NCBI GenBank assembly: GCA_945866505.1
Contig: CAMBHH010000048.1
Span: forward strand, 1 to 19,099
Source: Flavobacterium psychrophilum
GTDB lineage: Bacteria > Bacteroidota > Bacteroidia > Flavobacteriales > Flavobacteriaceae
DNA: 19,099 bases
Reading direction: 5' to 3'
In this document: in pieces, positions 14,588 to 19,099 of the stretch
Position numbering within the stretch: the stretch's first letter is position 1
How the letters are laid out: each line of letters starts with the position of its first letter
Translations under genes and position numbers: made by a program
The notes under the pieces: generated by a model
What the model was told of the DNA's origin: nothing
Databases searched by the model: none
Seen by the model: only the letters and a program-made list of their open reading frames with translations

Positions 14588-17500
14588 TTAATAGATAATT
14601 TTCTTCGTAACTGTTTGACCGTTTTGCAGGGTCACTTTTACTAGTAAAGTTTGCTGATTTGAAAGCAAATTGGGTATAGTCAACTCAGTACTATTCACCT
14701 TGTCTTTTTTGAACAATTGTCTTCCCAATAGGTCATAGACACTTACTTTATCTATTGATTCTACCTTTGAATTTACTTTTATCTGCTTGTTTTTATTTGA
14801 AACTAAAACCTGATTCTCTAGCTTTTCAAAATCAGTTGTACCCAAAGTTTTGGCTGTATAACGCAAAACAAAACGGTCGTTGAAGGTACCCGACACTGCG
14901 TTGAACGTATATGGATTTTTTAGATTTGCGATTACATTTAATAGTTTGTCTTCCAGATAGATGTCCTGACCCTTCATAAAGACACCATCCACCTCATCAA
15001 CAGCGATCGTGTACTCACCAACATTAGTTATAAAAATACCCAAGGGTACACTATCAGCATCCTTAAAAGGCAAAGCCCGTCCTTGAATTACTAAATTTTT
15101 ATCTTCTAAAACAGAGTAAATATTGATTTCATTGCCCGTGAATGCCTCTCCATCAAACGAACGGTCAAAACCGTTAGTAGCATCGGTAATATAACCCACC
15201 AACATTTGTCGGAAAGCATTTTTCTTATTGGTAAGATTGAGCCAAATCCTGTGCTTTTCTGCTGTGGTCTTAGTTACATTTGTGGTTTTAAAAAATTGCG
15301 AATTTCCTGATGTTGTTCTCTCGCGCATCGCGTTGGTGAAGGAAATAATACCATCGTCATGAATATCGGCAAAGAAACCTTGTCCTGCAGCTATTTTACC
15401 CTCTGGTTTTAGGCTTGAATCTGAGTTTGATGCTGGGGGTGCTGTTGATGTTCCCCCCAATTTGTTCCAAGTAGCATAATCATTAAAAATATAAGCTGCT
15501 CCAGAATTAGCTGTTGAGGAAGTCCAGAAATAAAATGTCCCATCGAGTATTAAAGTGTTTGCATCAAAAAAATTTGTAGCATCCAATGCACAGGGATAAG
15601 GATTGGCTAATAAAATGGTGTTTCCAGAAGTGTCTAAATTAAAATCGGCGTCAAAAGCATTTGCCGTAACATTTACAGTTCCATTGTTGGGTGTTCCTGT
15701 AAAATCAAAATCTTTGGCAGTGGTTACTCCTGATGCTACTTTTGTTATAAATCCTCGACCTGGAACAATGGCGGAAAGTGCATTCCAAGCACCATCTATT
15801 GCGCCTGTTAAATCCCATTGGTAGGTGGAATCAAAACTAGAAGGAATCTGTGAAATAACATCTTCTTTAACAGGAGAACCCCAATAGATATAATCATTCT
15901 CATACATTACTCTAGAGGTTCTGGTCATTTTGATATTGCCCGTATTGGCATTGGTGGTAGCATTATCTACATTGGTTACTTGTACTAGATTCCCACTGTC
16001 TTTTACAATTAAATCCTTTGTTGACGTATTTAATATATTCCTTTCCACTGTCAATAATCTATTCGCATCAATTTGTAGATAACCCGTATTGGCTGAAACT
16101 GTTTCTGGAAAAAGGAGCAAATCTCGTCCCACATAAACCTCAGTTGAATTAGCTAAAGTTTTGGTTCCCGTTCCTGAGATGCCCACATCCGAATAGCCAG
16201 AAAACGGCGTTATGGTTTGTGTGGCGGGTAACACTTGATTTCCTGCAAATTCTATTCTTGAGCCAACTGCAAGTGAGATGTTTTCAATATCGCTTCTTAT
16301 TGAAGTTGCAGTTGAACTACCATTAAAACCATCAGGATCACCTGTTTTAAAAACAGCGCCATTTTCAACAGTTACAGTTTGTGTTCCTATAGGACCAACA
16401 ATTGCATTATCGTTGATACTAAATATTCCGCCAGTTTTTACTGTGAAAGTTCCACCACTATTCAATGTAATATTACCATTTGAATTACCCACATTACTTC
16501 CAGTAACCTCTATATTTTGATATGATTTATTTTTAATTGTTTGTGGAGTTGCTGAATTATTAGCAAACCTAACAACACCTCCAGTAAGATTGTAAGTCCC
16601 CTCAGCATCTGGTTTTGATCCTGTTCCAGAGGTTATATACTCCGATGTTCCCGTCATCGTTAAGTTTGTTCCAGAACCGCCAAAAGTAAGCGAACCCACA
16701 TTAAGAATGCTAGCATCCTTAATAGTAACTGTGCCAGTAATAGTATTTGTATTAGTTATTGCCGATGAAAGTGTTTTTGTGCCACCGTTAGAAATGGTCA
16801 TATTATTATAACTCCTTCCTCCTTGTACTGCTTGATTTCCTGCAAAACCATATTCTACTGTACTACCTGAATTTAATGTTGGCGTAATTCCAGGAATAGC
16901 CGTATTGTCGCCCACAAAACCTTGGACATCTTTTGTAATAAATGTTCCAGATATATTAATAGTTGGGGTTCCACCACCATTATTAATCTGATTTTCTCCA
17001 CCATTGTCAAAAGTACCGCCTGTATTTATTGTAAACGATGCGTTGTTTAAGGTTAAATTATTTGTGGTAGGATTTAAAGCAAATGTACCTCCATTATTAA
17101 CATTAAATGCAGAGGTAATTGTTAAACCGCTAGTCATATTTGAAGTAACAGCAGCATTTACATTTATTGTGGCTGGATTGCCAAAAGCTGTGGGAAAAGG
17201 TGTTGTAGTAGCGCCGTTAAAAGTGTAATTGGTTCCTGCTAGAAAAACTATTTTACCATTAGCTGGGGCTGTAGCTGCAACACTTCCAAAACCTCTCAGA
17301 GATCCAGTTGTGCCTGTACCTCCAAGACCAGCTGTATTAGCCGTTATTAAAGTAGCACCAGCACTAGTATTGAAGCGTGGAACGGTGCTCGTAAACGCAG
17401 TAATTGCATGGTTTTGAAAATCCAACGCGCCATTGACTGTAATGGTTGTAACCGGACTATCTGTACTTTCTCCGATGCTAAAACTATTTTGTAATTGTAA

Positions 17501-19099
17501 AGTTGTCCCCGTATTTATTGTAATAGGAACCCAATCAAAAGTAATTGCAGTTGTGTATGTAAATGTTTGTACGCCAGAACCATTAAATACTATTCCAGTC
17601 GGAGCATTTTCTGAAAAAGTTTGTATTTGACCCGTTCCTGTACAGCTAAAATTACCAGCGATATTTAATGCATTTCCTGCTACTGTACCAGCTGGTGATG
17701 AACCACCGAAATCTACAGCGACAAAATCTGTAGCATCGCCTACACTTGTTGAAGTAAAATTTCGTCCAACGTTAATGATTGTTGAAGCTGCCACAATGTC
17801 TATGGATTCAAAATCTATTCGCGAGTTACCTGACATTGTCAAATCTCTTGCAATGGTTATTGTGGTCGATAAACTGGTAGAAAGAAACAATGGATTTAAA
17901 TACCCAGTTCCACTCATCAAAAGGTCTCTACCAATATTAAGTGTTCCCGTTCCATTTGCGCCATTGATTCGAACTTCTCCACCCGAAACAGAAAAATCAT
18001 TTGTGATGGTGGTTGTAGAAATTACGCTAGCAGAAAAAGCAATAGCAAAAATACCGCCTTCTATTGAGGCGGCATTAATGGTGTTTGCATAAGTACCAGC
18101 AGTTGTGCCAGCCATTGATATGTTTTGTGTTGCGCCAGTAGACAATAATCTAAACAACCCCCTAACTTGAAAAGCATTGCTATTGATATTAAAAAAGGTG
18201 CTTTGACTTGTACAATTCCAAGTAAAATTACCATAAGATTGACCTATATTGTTCAATGTACTGGGAGGAATAACAGTAACTACGCAATTACTTGCTACAT
18301 CCCAAGTCGCAATTGGAATTGCAGTACTTACCACAGCATGATTGTAGGTAGCATTGGCACTAAAGGCAACACCCGCCGAACCTTGTGTAAAAGTCCCACT
18401 ACTGTAGGTTAGTGTTCCGTTTACTTGTAAATCAGTGGTAGCAGCGCCATTATTTAAAATAAAAGTACCGCCTGAAATGGTGAGCGTTCCTCCTGTTGCT
18501 ACGGTGATATCATCGGCAGTAACTGTACCGCTAGAAATGCTGATATTGTGATTGTTTAAAATAGTGATTGCTGTAACGGCATTAGAAGGTGCAACAGTAG
18601 CAGTTGTAAAAATGCTATTATCCGCTGAAGATTCCCAGTTACTGGCTGTTGCCCATGAACCTGAGGCCCTAGATTTATAAAAAGGTTGAAATACACTTCC
18701 ATCACAAGTTACATTTACTGTGGTTGCTCCACCACCAGAAATGCTGATGGTTTCTCCGTTATAAGTTCCTGCGATTAAACCCGCTTTTAACCTAACATAT
18801 ATTGGTGTTGCAGCGAGCGTTGCCGAAGTATAAGCAACGGTTCTACTCGCTCCAAAGCTTGAGTTGTCGGTCGAAACCTCGTAATTGGTCGAACCAATTA
18901 TGGTAAGATTACTGGGAAATCCTGTAAGATTAGCCGCGCTGATATTTAATGTTTGCGAACTTGCAGGACCTGAGCCTGCAACATAACTAAAACCTGATAC
19001 CGATGTTGCGGTCGGAATTATTATTGGACCTGCACTAGATACCGAGCCGTTGAAGGTGAAACTATTAGTACTAAATGTACCTGCGCTATTGCTTCCACC
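14588..19099 (-). CDS. Giant T9SS-exported surface protein with beta-solenoid-like repeats (5' end outside window)
   Basis: The frame is open from the right edge to the TAA at 14588, so 1503 C-terminal residues are present and the true start is beyond 19099. A GTG at 18334 is only an internal codon. In order (numbered from the window edge): an Ig-like repeat (about 34-136, FSYVAGSG... to YVRLKAGLIAGTYNGETI); a GSWATASNW motif near 147; about 900 residues of Gly/Asn/Thr/Ser-rich repeats with short strands (GGTFTV, NNGGTFAL) suggesting a beta-solenoid; a conserved region from about 1055 (YWGSPVK, GNTILLANPYP, GQGFF, RIWLNLTN, VIQGRALPF, FVLRYT); and a type A T9SS sorting domain from about 1430 (VYDLLGRQLF...KVTLQNGQTVTKKIIY). 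It is probably an outer-surface adhesin or matrix protein. No catalytic motif was seen and the ligand is unknown. Confidence 0.88.
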   Translation of the reverse strand, partial: GGSNSAGTFSTNSFTFNGSVSSAGPIIIPTATSVSGFSYVAGSGPASSQTLNISAANLTGFPSNLTIIGSTNYEVSTDNSSFGASRTVAYTSATLAATPIYVRLKAGLIAGTYNGETISISGGGATTVNVTCDGSVFQPFYKSRASGSWATASNWESSADNSIFTTATVAPSNAVTAITILNNHNISISSGTVTADDITVATGGTLTISGGTFILNNGAATTDLQVNGTLTYSSGTFTQGSAGVAFSANATYNHAVVSTAIPIATWDVASNCVVTVIPPSTLNNIGQSYGNFTWNCTSQSTFFNINSNAFQVRGLFRLLSTGATQNISMAGTTAGTYANTINAASIEGGIFAIAFSASVISTTTITNDFSVSGGEVRINGANGTGTLNIGRDLLMSGTGYLNPLFLSTSLSTTITIARDLTMSGNSRIDFESIDIVAASTIINVGRNFTSTSVGDATDFVAVDFGGSSPAGTVAGNALNIAGNFSCTGTGQIQTFSENAPTGIVFNGSGVQTFTYTTAITFDWVPITINTGTTLQLQNSFSIGESTDSPVTTITVNGALDFQNHAITAFTSTVPRFNTSAGATLITANTAGLGGTGTTGSLRGFGSVAATAPANGKIVFLAGTNYTFNGATTTPFPTAFGNPATINVNAAVTSNMTSGLTITSAFNVNNGGTFALNPTTNNLTLNNASFTINTGGTFDNGGENQINNGGGTPTINISGTFITKDVQGFVGDNTAIPGITPTLNSGSTVEYGFAGNQAVQGGRSYNNMTISNGGTKTLSSAITNTNTITGTVTIKDASILNVGSLTFGGSGTNLTMTGTSEYITSGTGSKPDAEGTYNLTGGVVRFANNSATPQTIKNKSYQNIEVTGSNVGNSNGNITLNSGGTFTVKTGGIFSINDNAIVGPIGTQTVTVENGAVFKTGDPDGFNGSSTATSIRSDIENISLAVGSRIEFAGNQVLPATQTITPFSGYSDVGISGTGTKTLANSTEVYVGRDLLLFPETVSANTGYLQIDANRLLTVERNILNTSTKDLIVKDSGNLVQVTNVDNATTNANTGNIKMTRTSRVMYENDYIYWGSPVKEDVISQIPSSFDSTYQWDLTGAIDGAWNALSAIVPGRGFITKVASGVTTAKDFDFTGTPNNGTVNVTANAFDADFNLDTSGNTILLANPYPCALDATNFFDANTLILDGTFYFWTSSTANSGAAYIFNDYATWNKLGGTSTAPPASNSDSSLKPEGKIAAGQGFFADIHDDGIISFTNAMRERTTSGNSQFFKTTNVTKTTAEKHRIWLNLTNKKNAFRQMLVGYITDATNGFDRSFDGEAFTGNEINIYSVLEDKNLVIQGRALPFKDADSVPLGIFITNVGEYTIAVDEVDGVFMKGQDIYLEDKLLNVIANLKNPYTFNAVSGTFNDRFVLRYTAKTLGTTDFEKLENQVLVSNKNKQIKVNSKVESIDKVSVYDLLGRQLFKKDKVNSTELTIPNLLSNQQTLLVKVTLQNGQTVTKKIIY

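Noticed and set aside
17775..18092. 105-codon and other plus-strand frames opposite the surface-protein gene
   Set aside because: They arise from the low-complexity Thr/Val/Gly codon pattern on the other strand; their composition mirrors that gene.
14588..18334. Surface protein starting at the GTG at 18334
   Set aside because: I read the same frame open from 18335 to 19099 with matching domain content, so the gene extends past the window.

Overview
The window reads as chromosomal core DNA of a Bacteroidota member, most likely a Flavobacterium or close relative. The reasons are the AT-rich composition, TAnnTTTG-type -7 promoter elements instead of sigma70 boxes, an alternative complex III (act) operon joined to an aa3-type cytochrome oxidase, and a very large surface protein with a type IX secretion (T9SS) sorting domain. 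No tRNA, rRNA, IS element, phage gene or CRISPR array was seen.

Layout. (1) 1-996, minus: the first 332 codons of ruvB (Holliday-junction helicase), running off the left edge. (2) 1027-1057: a strong hairpin terminator. (3) 1078-12473, minus: an eight-gene respiratory operon transcribed actA-actB-actC-actD-actE-actF-coxB-coxA. Internal gaps are 2-30 nt, plus one 8-nt overlap; only actA-actB has a longer gap (85 nt), and it holds a hairpin-forming repeat. (4) 12474-12688: a divergent AT-rich promoter region with two dyad sequences. (5) 12689-13078, plus: a small secreted SPOR-domain protein. (6) 13079-13380: a gap with an imperfect palindrome, a promoter-like element and a possible 27-codon leader ORF. 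(7) 13381-14505, plus: lpxB (lipid A disaccharide synthase), ended by a hairpin terminator at 14525-14569. (8) 14588-19099, minus: the last 1503 residues of a giant T9SS cargo protein, convergent with lpxB and open to the right edge.

How the genes work together. ActC and ActF are membrane subunits of a quinol:cytochrome c oxidoreductase that replaces the bc1 complex. ActB (iron-sulfur), ActA (multiheme) and ActE (monoheme) carry electrons out to the periplasmic side. CoxB (CuA) and CoxA (heme a, heme a3-CuB) pass them to oxygen. Encoding both complexes in one operon fits the known ACIII-aa3 supercomplex. Oxidase subunits III and IV are not in the window.

I did not find a clearly new biological system. 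The most unusual points are a six-heme ActA with an N-terminal class I cytochrome c domain, a CoxB with Lys in place of the CuA-loop Glu plus an insertion and extra membrane segments, His-rich tracts in ActF and CoxA, the actA-actB hairpin repeat, and the leader ORF before lpxB. Several of these may be normal for the lineage.
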